Shown here: positions 16,997 through 25,230 of the stretch, one piece after another
How positions within the stretch are numbered: position 1 is the stretch's first letter
How the letters are laid out: each line of letters begins with the position of its first letter
NCBI GenBank assembly: GCA_964581815.1
Contig: CAZORE010000029.1
Coordinates: 1 to 64,000, forward strand
Reading direction: 5' to 3'
Length of the DNA stretch: 64,000 nucleotides
Source of the DNA: Trebonia sp964581815
Lineage (GTDB): Bacteria; Actinomycetota; Actinomycetes; Streptosporangiales; Streptosporangiaceae
The notes under the pieces: model-generated
What the model was told of the DNA's origin: nothing
Seen by the model: only the letters and a program-made list of their open reading frames with translations
Database searches by the model: none
Translations under genes and position numbers: made by a program

Positions 16997-18005
16997 ACCG
17001 GATCCTTGGGTCGAGTACCGCGTACGCCAGGTCGGCCAGGAGGTTACCGAACACGGTCACCAGCGCGAAGACCAGCGTGATCCCCTCGATGAGCGGCACG
17101 TCGTGGTTGGAGATGCCGGTGATCAGGTCGTTGCCGATGCCCTGCACCTGGAAGATCGTCTCGATGATGGCCGCCGCGCCGACCAGCCCGCCGAGGTTGA
17201 GGCCGACGACGGTGATCAGGGTGAACAGGGAATTGCGCAGCGCGTGCCGCAGCAGCACCCGCCAGGGCGGGACGCCCTTGGCCTTGGCGGTGACGATGTA
17301 GTCCTCGCGCTGCATCTGGTCGACCATGTCGGCGCGCAGCAGCCGGGTGTAGATCGCGAACAGCCCGAACCCGATCGCGGCGGCGGGCAGCGTCAGGTTC
17401 TTGAAGAACGAGCCCGGGCCGGCCACCGCGCCGGACAGGACGGGGAACCAGGTCAGCTTGACCGAGAACACGATGATGAGCAGGAACGCGAACGCGTACG
17501 GCGCGGTGGACAGCCCGAGCATGCTGACCGTGAGGATGATGCGGTCGGCGATGCCGTTCGGCCGCCGCGCGGCGAGCGCCGCCACCACGACCGACAGGGC
17601 CACCGAGACCACCAGCGCGTACAGCAGCAGTTCCAGGGTGGTCGGCACGTGGATGGCCAGCTCGTGGTTGACGCTCCCGCCCTCGAGCGTGGTGCCGAAG
17701 TTCCCGTGCAGCACGTTGACCAGCCAGTGCCAGTACCGCTGCCAGAACGGCTGGTCAAGGCCGAGGGTGTGGTTGAGCGCGGCCACCGCCGAGGGGCTGG
17801 CGTTCAGCCCGAGTATCGCCTGGGCGGAGTCGTTCGGCAGCAGGCTCATCACCGAGAACGTCAGGAAAGTGACGCCGATGAGGACCGGGATGGCGGACAG
17901 CAGCCGCCGGCCCGCCACCCGCAGCGCGGGCGAGCCGGTGAGCCGGCGCGCGCGATCGCGCGCGCCGGCCTCCCGCTGGAGCTGGATTTGCTGAACCAGC
18001 GCCAT
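16977..18005 (-). CDS. dppB: Oligopeptide/dipeptide ABC transporter permease, DppB/OppB type
   Basis: The 342-residue permease has the family opening after a basic N-terminus (GRRLLSAIPVLIGVTFLTF) and the coupling loop around AKAKGVPPWRVLLRHALRN. GAGGAGGG lies upstream of the ATG. The 5' coding part contains a perfect 28-bp palindrome (17942-17969). First permease gene after the binding-protein gene, 33 bases away. Confidence 0.9.
   Translation of the reverse strand: MALVQQIQLQREAGARDRARRLTGSPALRVAGRRLLSAIPVLIGVTFLTFSVMSLLPNDSAQAILGLNASPSAVAALNHTLGLDQPFWQRYWHWLVNVLHGNFGTTLEGGSVNHELAIHVPTTLELLLYALVVSVALSVVVAALAARRPNGIADRIILTVSMLGLSTAPYAFAFLLIIVFSVKLTWFPVLSGAVAGPGSFFKNLTLPAAAIGFGLFAIYTRLLRADMVDQMQREDYIVTAKAKGVPPWRVLLRHALRNSLFTLITVVGLNLGGLVGAAAIIETIFQVQGIGNDLITGISNHDVPLIEGITLVFALVTVFGNLLADLAYAVLDPRIRYGSSNS
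17942..17969. repeat. Perfect 28-bp palindrome inside the start of dppB
   Basis: Fourteen bases (17942-17955) are followed directly by their exact reverse complement with no loop. It encodes ARDRARR-like residues near the DppB N-terminus. It could fold in mRNA as two paired transcripts or a tight hairpin, or be a chance effect of alternating GC. Confidence 0.8.
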
Positions 18006-18038
18006 GTGTGATCTAACCCTCCTCGTTGATGCCGCCGG

Positions 18039-19745
18039 TCAGGAAGACGACGGGTTGTAGTACACGTCCTCCCACGGGATCGTCGGCACGACCGCGACGG
18101 AAGCCAGCGGCGTGGTAATGCCTGGGCCGCTGACGCCGTGCACCGCGATGTTCGACGGGGCAAGCGTGAAGAAGAACGGGCCGTAGTAGTTCTTGGCGAT
18201 GTACTCCGCCGCCTGGTTGTAGAAGCCGCACCGGGTGGAGAGTTGCGTGGATCCCGCCGCCTCGCTCAGCAGGTTGTCAAGCTGGGGGTCGTGCACCCCG
18301 CTGAACGGCGAGTGGGAGTTGAAACGGAAGGCCACGCCGACGCCGGTCGCCGGGTCGTAGGCGCCCGCGGTCTGCACCATCGACTGCCAGGACTTGCCGC
18401 CGTTGGCCTCGAACGCCGCGATAAGGCCGGACAGGGGCCAGGACGACTGCTTGACGTGCAGCCCGACCGCCTCCCATTCGGTGGCCAGCGCCTGCATGGA
18501 GTCCTGCGCGGTCTGCAGGGCGATCGTGCCGAGCTGGATCGTGGTGTTCGCGAGGCCGGTCTGCGCGATGAGCTGCTTCGCCAGCGTTGGGTCATACCCC
18601 TGGTACCCGGGCACCGTCGGCTGATAGCAGATGCCGCCGGGCCCGGTGAAGCTCTGCGTGACCGGGTACCGGCCGCCGAACAAGTGCTGCAGGATCGGCG
18701 CGAAGTTGGTCGCCGCGTAGATCGCCTGGCGCGCCTTGGGGTTGTTGAACGGCGCGACCGCGGTGTTCAGCTGCAGGTCGTACGGTGACGTCCCGAGGTT
18801 GTTCTCCACCGTGAAGTGCTGCGCGGACTCGGTGAGCAGCTGGTTGGTGGCCAGGTTCTCGTAGACCTGGCCCTCATTGGCCAGCATCGCCTCGTACGCG
18901 GCCTGGTCGCTGCCGACCGTCTTGAACGTGATCTGGTCGAGGAGTGGGTGACCCGTCTGCCAGTAGCTCGCGTTCTTCTTGACGATCAGCTCGTTGTTCG
19001 GGACGTTGCTCACGACCTGGAACGGCCCGGCGCCGACCGGGTTCGAACCGAACGACGTGCCTTCCTTCGTCAGGGCGGTCGGCGAGGCGATCCAGGTTTC
19101 GATGTTGTCGAAGAGCTGGTCGATCGCGGCACCGTCCGGCGCGGTGAAGTGAAGGACGATGGTGTAAGGCCCGGTGACCTGGACAACCCCGGCGGCGGGC
19201 GGCTCGGCCGTGCCAGGCGGGGCGGTCTTAGGCGCCGGCAGCTCGGCGATCGGCCACGGCGAGGAGAAGCCGTTCGAGATGCCGACGGTGCCGAGGTCCC
19301 GCATCCAGTTGGTGTAAACCGCCTGCGCGTTGAACGGGGTGCCGTCGGTGAACGTCACGCCCTGGCGCAGGTTGATCGTGAGCGTCTTGCCGTCCGGGCT
19401 GAACTTGTAGCCGGTGGCCAGGTCCGGGACGATCGCGCCGCCGGTGCCGAGCTCGAAAAGCTGACCGTAGATCGCGGTCATGAAGTCCTGGGTAGCCGCG
19501 CCTTCCTTGTTATTTGGCGGGTCGAGGGTCGTCCAGGCGCCGGAGTACCCGGAGCTTTCGAGGACCGTGATCGAGCCGCCCGCCTTGGTCGGAGCGGAGG
19601 ACGGGGAAGAAGTGGAACTGGCCGTGCTTGAGCCGCTCCCCGATGACGTGGAACTGCTGCTGCACGCAGCCGCAGTGAGCACCATCGCGGCCGCCCCAGC
19701 CAGGCAGGCGGTCCGCATTGACATAAGCCGCAATCTCACCGGCAT
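18039..19745 (-). CDS. Peptide/nickel-type ABC transporter substrate-binding lipoprotein (SBP_bac_5)
   Basis: The 568-residue protein has a signal peptide with lipobox TAAAC, a Ser/Thr linker and an SBP_bac_5 domain starting near residue 55. Typical pieces are YKFSPDGKTLTINLRQGVTFTDGTP (quoted in part: LTINLRQGVTFTDG) and SNNELIV-like strands. The annotated ATG has AGGTGA directly abutting it; an internal ATG at 19724 has better spacing and is a good alternative. It heads the operon SBP-dppB-dppC-oppD-oppF-LLM. Confidence 0.87.
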   Translation of the reverse strand: MPVRLRLMSMRTACLAGAAAMVLTAAACSSSSTSSGSGSSTASSTSSPSSAPTKAGGSITVLESSGYSGAWTTLDPPNNKEGAATQDFMTAIYGQLFELGTGGAIVPDLATGYKFSPDGKTLTINLRQGVTFTDGTPFNAQAVYTNWMRDLGTVGISNGFSSPWPIAELPAPKTAPPGTAEPPAAGVVQVTGPYTIVLHFTAPDGAAIDQLFDNIETWIASPTALTKEGTSFGSNPVGAGPFQVVSNVPNNELIVKKNASYWQTGHPLLDQITFKTVGSDQAAYEAMLANEGQVYENLATNQLLTESAQHFTVENNLGTSPYDLQLNTAVAPFNNPKARQAIYAATNFAPILQHLFGGRYPVTQSFTGPGGICYQPTVPGYQGYDPTLAKQLIAQTGLANTTIQLGTIALQTAQDSMQALATEWEAVGLHVKQSSWPLSGLIAAFEANGGKSWQSMVQTAGAYDPATGVGVAFRFNSHSPFSGVHDPQLDNLLSEAAGSTQLSTRCGFYNQAAEYIAKNYYGPFFFTLAPSNIAVHGVSGPGITTPLASVAVVPTIPWEDVYYNPSSS

Positions 19746-20055
19746 TCACCTACTCGTGATTAATCGTACGCTGGTTGGTGACAAACACAGAGTCGCTCGT
19801 CCCGCGATTTGTCTTGGATACTCTCACCCGCCCGGGCCACCTGCAAGGAGCATTAATCGAGGTCCACCGGTTCGTGACAATGCTTGTATCCGCCCCAAGC
19901 CGGCCGCGTCCCGCGCTTGTGCCTATCCCACAAAGCGGGACGTTCGGGCAGTTTGACGCACGTCCGGGACGGAACCGGGCCGAACGACGCACCGCACCGC
20001 GGGCCGCCGCGGGCAGCTTGGGTATAAGGCAGCCAGGGCGAGCCGAGGGGGGAAA
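19746..20055. other. Divergent promoter region, peptide ABC operon / DUF1275 gene
   Basis: The 310 bases between two divergent genes hold no frame with convincing codon bias. Both promoters must lie here; I could not place them or see a clear operator. Confidence 0.45.
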
Positions 20056-20877
20056 GTGGCCGACGACGAGCGCACCGGCGGGCCGCCCGGGCTGTTGCGG
20101 TCCCTCGCCGCGGACCCCGCGTACGGGCCCCTGCACGGGCTGCTGCTCCTGCTGACCGTTCTCACCGGCGTCGTCGACGCCGTGTCCATCCTGGCCCTCG
20201 GCCGGGTTTTCGTCGCCAACATGACCGGCAACGTCGTCTTCGCGGCGTTCGCCGTCGTCGGTGCCCCGGGGTTCTCCCTGTCCGCGTCCCTGTTCGCGCT
20301 GGCCGGCTTCCTCATCGGCGCCTACCTCGGCGGCCTCCTTGTGGCCAGAAACCGCCGCGATCGCGGCCTGCTGCTGCGCGCGGGCTGCGCGCTTGAGCTC
20401 GTCTTCGCCGCCGTCGCGCTCGCCGTGGCGGCGCTGAGCGGCGGCCCGGGGGTAAGCCACGGCACCCTGGGCATCTCCGGCGGCGCGTTCAGCGCGGCGG
20501 TCACCGACGCCACGGCCGCGCTGCTCGCCGTCGCGCTCGGCGCCCAGAACGCCGTCGCCCGCAAGCTCGCCGTCCCCGACCTGACCACCACGGTGCTGAC
20601 CATGACGCTGACCGGCGTCGGCGCGGACCTCCGCGCGGCCTTCGGCGGGGCGCACACCACGGTCAGCAACCAAGGCCGCGCCGTGCTCGGCCGCCGCCTT
20701 CTCGCGGTCGCCGCCATGGTCGCCGGCGCCGCCGCGGGGGCGTCGCTTGCCCTGCGGGTCAGCCCTGTCTCCGCGCTGGCCCTGGCCGCCGGCCTGCTCG
20801 CGCTGACCGCGGCGTGGGCCGCCCTGGCCGTTCGCCGCCCGGCGAGCTGGCGTGCCTTCCCTGTGGTCAAGCACTGA
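20056..20877 (+). CDS. DUF1275 (YoaK-like) membrane protein
   Basis: The 273-residue product starts at GTG behind GAGGGGGGA. Six or so membrane segments are visible. Family hallmarks are TGVVDAVSILALGRVFVANM near residue 35, then TGNVVF, and a mid-protein ALGAQNAVARKLAVPDL. The role of this family is not established; a transporter-like function has been suggested. Stand-alone gene. Confidence 0.88.
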   Translation: MADDERTGGPPGLLRSLAADPAYGPLHGLLLLLTVLTGVVDAVSILALGRVFVANMTGNVVFAAFAVVGAPGFSLSASLFALAGFLIGAYLGGLLVARNRRDRGLLLRAGCALELVFAAVALAVAALSGGPGVSHGTLGISGGAFSAAVTDATAALLAVALGAQNAVARKLAVPDLTTTVLTMTLTGVGADLRAAFGGAHTTVSNQGRAVLGRRLLAVAAMVAGAAAGASLALRVSPVSALALAAGLLALTAAWAALAVRRPASWRAFPVVKH

Positions 20878-20921
20878 GCGCGTGCCGCGAGGCATCCCAG
20901 AACCCTGTTACCTGGCCCGGC

Positions 20922-22043
20922 CTATCCCCAGACCTCGGCGGCGGTCGTCACGATCAGCTCGAGCTTGGCTTTCTGCTCGTCCGCGGTCAGCGCGTTGCCG
21001 TGCTCGGTGGAGGCGAAGCCGCACTGGCCGGACAGGCACAGCTGGTCGAGCGGCACGTACTTGGCCGCCTCCTCGATCCGCCGCTTCAGGTCGTCCTTCG
21101 ACTCAAGGCGCGCCCGCTTCGTGGTCACCAGGCCGAGCACCACCTGCTTGCCTGGCGGCACGAACCGCAGCGGCTCGAAGCCGCCGGACCGCTCATCGTC
21201 GTACTCCAGGAAGAACCCGTTCACGTCAAGCCCGTTGAACAGCGCGTCGGCGACGAAGTCGTAGCCGCCCGAGGCGACCCACGAGGACTGGAAGTTGCCG
21301 CGGCACAGGTGGGTGGTGATCGCCATGTCCGCCGGGCGGCCCGCCACCGCGGCGTTGGTCAGCGCGATGTACCGCTCGTGGATGTGCTCGGCGTCCTCGC
21401 CCCGCTCCGCGATGTACTCCCGCTGCGCCGGGTCGTTCACGTACGCCAGCGACGTGTCGTCCAGCTGCAGGTACCGGCAGCCCTGCGCGGCCAGCCGCCG
21501 TACCTCCTCGTGGTACGCCGACCCCAGGTCGGCCCAGAACTCCTCCACGTCCGGGTACACCGACTCATCGACCACCGCCCGGATACCCGACCGGTAGTGC
21601 ACCATCGACGGTGCCGGGATCGTCAGCTTCGGCACGCTGCCGGCGGCGACGGACTGCAGGAACGCGAAGTGGTCGCCGAAGATGGTCTTGTCCATGGACA
21701 GCTTGCGCGTCACGTGGATCGCGTCCGGCGTGAACGTGATGTCGCCCTGCTCGTTGTGGAACGTCGACCGCAGCGTCCCGGGCGCCTTCTCGATCCCGCC
21801 GATCTGGTACACGAAGTCCATGTGCCAGGTCGACCGCCGGAACTCTCCGTCGGTCACCGCCCGCAGCCCGACCTCCTGCTGCAGCGCGACCACCGCGCGG
21901 ACCGCCTCGTCCTCCACCGCCCGCAGCTGCTCCGCGGAGATGGCCCCGGCCGCGTGCTGCCGCCTGGCCTCGTGCAGCTCGGCCGGCCGCAGAAAGCTCC
22001 CGACATGATCGGCACGGAACGGCGGCGTAGTCCTCGTCGACAT
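20922..22043 (-). CDS. Cobalamin-independent methionine synthase family protein, YxjG type
   Basis: The 373-residue MetE catalytic-domain homologue opens with PPFRADHVGSFLRP, as in YxjG/YxjH. Zinc ligands are all present: H245 and C247 (THLCRGN), E280 (FFLEYDDERSG) and C341 (SGQCGFAS). The acidic loop YLQLDDTSLA is the usual substrate-side motif. No N-terminal MetE half. It is separated from the SDR upstream by 124 bases, so may be its own unit. Exact methyl donor and acceptor unknown. Confidence 0.85.
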   Translation of the reverse strand: MSTRTTPPFRADHVGSFLRPAELHEARRQHAAGAISAEQLRAVEDEAVRAVVALQQEVGLRAVTDGEFRRSTWHMDFVYQIGGIEKAPGTLRSTFHNEQGDITFTPDAIHVTRKLSMDKTIFGDHFAFLQSVAAGSVPKLTIPAPSMVHYRSGIRAVVDESVYPDVEEFWADLGSAYHEEVRRLAAQGCRYLQLDDTSLAYVNDPAQREYIAERGEDAEHIHERYIALTNAAVAGRPADMAITTHLCRGNFQSSWVASGGYDFVADALFNGLDVNGFFLEYDDERSGGFEPLRFVPPGKQVVLGLVTTKRARLESKDDLKRRIEEAAKYVPLDQLCLSGQCGFASTEHGNALTADEQKAKLELIVTTAAEVWG

Positions 22044-22167
22044 CCAGACCCCTTCGGACGCTTCCTTGATCCTCGGGGGCAGACTGCCACGTCCTGATGC
22101 CTTCTGTCACCCCCTGGGGGAAATGACTACCAGGGGTTTCCACCGGGGCGCCGTGGGGAGCCCGGGC

Positions 22168-23028
22168 CTAGGGCGTTGACGCCTCCGGCGGCTTCTTCGC
22201 CCACATGGAGCCGCTCCCGCCGCCGTCCAGGACGAGGGTCTGGCCGGTCATGTAGCCGGCGCCGTCGGAGGCCAGGTACGCGACCGCGGCGGCGATGTCG
22301 TCAGGGTAGCCGGAGCGGCCGACGGCGAGCATGGAGCCGCGGCGCTTGATCTCGGCGTCGACGTCGATGTCCGGGTCGAGCGACAGCAGGGCGCGCGACG
22401 TCGCGACCATGCCGGGCGAGATCGCGTTAGCGGTGATGCCCCAGGGGGCGACGTCGGCGGACAGCGCCCTGGTGAACCCGAGGACGCCGGCCTTGGAAGC
22501 GGAGTACGCGGTGGACATGGCGGCCGGGACCTGGCCGGCCTGGGAGGAGATGTTGATGATCCGGCCCCAGCGTTGCGCGCGCATGTGCGGGACGGCGAAC
22601 CGCGACATCAGGTAGGTGCCGCGCAGGTTGACGGCGATCACGAAGTCGAAGACCTCAATCGGCACGTCCTCGATGTCCTGGCGGTCCAGGCCCTGCGGGG
22701 CGCCGGCGCCGTTGACGAGGATGTCCAGGCGGCCGCGCCAGGCGGCGGCGGTGTCGACCATGCGCTGGGCGTCGGCGGCGTCGGAGATGTCGCCGAGCTG
22801 GGCCATCGCGGTACCGCCGGCGCTGGTGATCTCCTCGACCAGGGAGTCGACGCCGCCCCAGGACTCGTCGGTGGCGCCGACGACCTGCTGGCGGCGGTTG
22901 AGCACGCCGGTGGCCTGCTTGTCGGTGACGGCGACCGCGACGCCGGACGCGGCCAGGCTGAGCGCGATGGCGCGCCCCATGCCGTCCCGTTTACCGCAGC
23001 CGGTGACGAGCGCCACGCGGGTGGTCAA
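22168..23028 (-). CDS. Short-chain dehydrogenase/reductase
   Basis: The 286-residue SDR has the cofactor motif TGCGKRDGMGRA near residue 9, NGAG (near 105) and a YSASK active site (Tyr and Lys) with the catalytic serine in NISS. An insertion of about 20 residues after the first strand-helix unit (QATGVLNRRQQVVGATDESW) recalls mycofactocin-coupled SDRs, but I cannot assign it firmly. It starts at TTG overlapping the preceding stop as TTGA. Last gene of the UGSC operon. Confidence 0.85.
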   Translation of the reverse strand: MTTRVALVTGCGKRDGMGRAIALSLAASGVAVAVTDKQATGVLNRRQQVVGATDESWGGVDSLVEEITSAGGTAMAQLGDISDAADAQRMVDTAAAWRGRLDILVNGAGAPQGLDRQDIEDVPIEVFDFVIAVNLRGTYLMSRFAVPHMRAQRWGRIINISSQAGQVPAAMSTAYSASKAGVLGFTRALSADVAPWGITANAISPGMVATSRALLSLDPDIDVDAEIKRRGSMLAVGRSGYPDDIAAAVAYLASDGAGYMTGQTLVLDGGGSGSMWAKKPPEASTP

Positions 23029-23276
23029 TGTGACCCGCCCGAGTAGCCGGGGAGGTCGACCGGGTAGGTGATGTCGATCAGGTCACCGTCGACGCCGAGC
23101 TGGTGCGAGGCGATGCCGCGGAACACGTCCTTGGGCACCAGGCAGTCCTCGCAGGCGTCCGCGCCCGGGGACACGGTCAGCGCCACGCGGTGGCCGTTCT
23201 CCTCCACCGCCAGGTTGTAGCCGTCGGCCGCGAGCATGGTGGCGATGTCCGCCAGCTTCTCGGTGTAGCTGCTCAT
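23025..23276 (-). CDS. 83-residue CxxC protein of the UGSC operon
   Basis: The ATG (23276) shares one base with the preceding TAA stop (TAATG), and its TGA overlaps the TTG of the SDR by four bases. The protein has a predicted helix, two strands and a CEDC pair (residues 42-45, in DACEDCLVPKD), which could bind metal or form a redox disulfide. A longer frame reaching back to 23768 is an antisense-like shadow of the upstream gene. Family name not known to me. Confidence 0.8.
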   Translation of the reverse strand: MSSYTEKLADIATMLAADGYNLAVEENGHRVALTVSPGADACEDCLVPKDVFRGIASHQLGVDGDLIDITYPVDLPGYSGGSH

Positions 23277-24346
23277 TATTTCTTCTCCCCCACCGCGACC
23301 GCGGTTCCTGACCACTCGCCGAAGATGCGGACAACCATGGAGATGGCGGCGTTTTTCGAGCCCGCCACGATCACCGGGATCGACCCCTGGCCGGCCAGGA
23401 ACTGGTGAAATGCCTCGTCGCCCTCGTACGGGCCGTGAAACGTCTGGGTGGCCACCTCGGCCTTGCCCATGCTGCTCAGTTCGGCGCCGGTGCGGCCGCA
23501 CCGCTCTAGCAGCCAGTTCTGCACGTCGGCCTTGGACATGCCCTCGTTCGCGAACATCTGGGCGTGCTCCGGGCACAGCACCAGGGCCACCGATGAGCGC
23601 GGGAAGATCTGCGACCCGATCCGGGAGATGGTGTCCTGGAAGTCGCGCAGCACGTCCTCGTGGTTCGGGGTGTGCCGGTTGTCGACGAACTCCATCGTGC
23701 GGGTGAGGGTGGCGGAAACCGCGGAGACGCCGCCGGTGACCCCGCCGTTCTCCGCGAACGGCTCCCACGGGGACTCTTCCTCGTTCTCCGCGATGCAGAC
23801 CTGCCAGCGGCCGGGCAGGCCCTGGGTGGCCTGCTCAAGGACGTGCGGGTGGACGCCGAACGCGTTGCGCACGATGAGGCCGACGGCGCGCGGGATGGTG
23901 GCGTTGGGCCGGAAGCCGGGGCCGAACGCGCCGCCCGCGGTGTTGAACCCGAGTTCCTTGCGGACGGGGCCGTTGACCACGATCAGCGGGGACGGGCCGC
24001 TGGTGGACTGGAAGCCGCCGCCGCGGGCGGCGCGCTCGCGCATCAGCGCCTCGAACGCGGCGAGGACGACCGGGAAGTACTCCGGCTTGCAGCCGGCCAT
24101 GGCGGCGTTGATCGCGGCGGTGCGCACGTTGACGTCGCGGCCGACCTGCTCTAGGGCGCCGATGATCTCGTCGGGGTCCTTGCTCGTGGTGGCGAGGAAC
24201 GCGTCGAGGAGCGGCTGGGAGACTGGCACGAGCGGCAGCCCGTCGGACCAGCCCTGCTCATAGCAGTACTCGATGGCGCGCTGGGCCTCGTCGGGGTCGG
24301 GGGCCGCCGCGGCGGCGACGGCCCCGTCGTTGTCAGCTGCGGTCAT
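23276..24346 (-). CDS. Large partner protein of the UGSC family (function unknown)
   Basis: The 356-residue product starts at an ATG overlapping the UGSC-gene stop (ATGA). It contains SDGLPLVPVSQPLLDAFL near residue 35, NGPVRKELGFNTAGGAFGPG near residue 125 and a Ser/Gly-rich turn VIVAGSKNAAIS near the end. Proteins of this type are found next to, or fused with, UGSC-motif proteins. I see no known catalytic motif. The three small gene overlaps imply a fixed complex or pathway with its neighbours. Confidence 0.78.
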   Translation of the reverse strand: MTAADNDGAVAAAAAPDPDEAQRAIEYCYEQGWSDGLPLVPVSQPLLDAFLATTSKDPDEIIGALEQVGRDVNVRTAAINAAMAGCKPEYFPVVLAAFEALMRERAARGGGFQSTSGPSPLIVVNGPVRKELGFNTAGGAFGPGFRPNATIPRAVGLIVRNAFGVHPHVLEQATQGLPGRWQVCIAENEEESPWEPFAENGGVTGGVSAVSATLTRTMEFVDNRHTPNHEDVLRDFQDTISRIGSQIFPRSSVALVLCPEHAQMFANEGMSKADVQNWLLERCGRTGAELSSMGKAEVATQTFHGPYEGDEAFHQFLAGQGSIPVIVAGSKNAAISMVVRIFGEWSGTAVAVGEKK

Positions 24347-24891
24347 GCCTCCGCTTTCGTGTCGTCGATGAGCAGGGCGACCACGTCGTCGAGCACCTGC
24401 GCGGCGCGCTCCTTGACCCCGTCCTCGGTGAGGACGGCGACGGGGTGCGCGGTGGTGGCGTACTTGTAGCCAGGGGCGCCGCGCAGGGCGGCCATCGCGT
24501 CGGCGGTGGGGATGAAGGAGTCGGTGATGATGGCGGCGACGGGGACGCCGGCGGCCTCGAAGACCACGCCGTCCGCCGCGGCGGCGGCGCTGCAGGAGCC
24601 GCAGTCGCCGACGCCGGTGATGATCACGTCGGATTCGGCGGCGAGCTCCTTGATGACGTCCTCGGGCTCGGGGACGGCGAAGTTGACCTTGGTGCGCTCG
24701 GTCAGCGTGACGTCGTACCGCTCCTGCAGGAGGCGGCCGACCTCCTCGAGGAACGGGCGGGCGTTCCGCTTGGTGTTGATGAGAAGGCCGACCCGCTTGC
24801 CTTGCAGGCTCGCGAGACGTGGGGCCCTGGGCGCGGCGGGCTTGGCGCTGCTGGTGACGGTCCCCGTCGGATCCAGGATCGCGTTGGGCAT
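24343..24891 (-). CDS. UGSC-motif protein, cysteine form (selenoprotein family homologue)
   Basis: The 182-residue product has an alpha/beta fold (GKRVGLLINTKRNARPFLEEV) and the motif GVGDCGSCS, with C97 and C100 in the place of the U-G-S-C selenocysteine/cysteine pair known from this selenoprotein family. A cysteine codon, not TGA, is used, so no selenocysteine machinery is required. A redox or thiol role is the natural guess. First gene of the operon, good ribosome site (GAGGAGAAG). Confidence 0.85.
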   Translation of the reverse strand: MPNAILDPTGTVTSSAKPAAPRAPRLASLQGKRVGLLINTKRNARPFLEEVGRLLQERYDVTLTERTKVNFAVPEPEDVIKELAAESDVIITGVGDCGSCSAAAAADGVVFEAAGVPVAAIITDSFIPTADAMAALRGAPGYKYATTAHPVAVLTEDGVKERAAQVLDDVVALLIDDTKAEA

Positions 24892-24932
24892 TACTTCTCC
24901 TCTTCCCTGCTAACTTCCGCGTCGGGGCGGTT

Positions 24933-25016
24933 TCAGTGCTGGTGCACGACGACGCCGCGGATGTTCTTACCACCCATAAGATCCTGGTAGCCGTCGTTGA
25001 TTCCGGCCAGCCCGTT
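24933..25016 (-). pseudogene. 3' remnant of an NDMA-type alcohol dehydrogenase
   Basis: The minus strand reads GYQDLMGGKNIRG followed by VVVHQH and a TGA stop, an almost exact match to the C-terminus of the two intact dehydrogenases in this window (GYEDMMAGRNIRG... and GYEDMRNGLNIRG...). Homology stops at about 25010 and an in-frame stop occurs at 25029-25031. The rest of the gene is gone. It ends 41 bases before the UGSC gene start, so the dehydrogenase was once the gene just upstream. Confidence 0.85.
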
Positions 25017-25230
25017 TTGTGACCGTACTCATGACAAGCGCATGTACGGCTGTCGTGATATTAGATTTCATATCACGCGCTTCCCGTCGCGCCAAGTGTC
25101 ATATATCGTCATCCCGAGAGCCGGGAGATGGGGTTATCACCTGCGACAAATCCCCGGCCCGGCACCTGTCGCCGGGCCCAACCTCCCGGGCACGGCGAGG
25201 AATGCCGGCGGAGCGCAGAGTAGGACGTGT

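Noticed and set aside
23277..23768. Longer frame upstream of the CxxC mini-protein
   Set aside because: It is antisense-like shadow of the UGSC partner gene; the TAATG overlap and sequence start fit 23276.
24590..24610. Selenocysteine use at the UGSC motif
   Set aside because: The codon at the first motif position is TGC (Cys), not TGA, and the frame is open without recoding.
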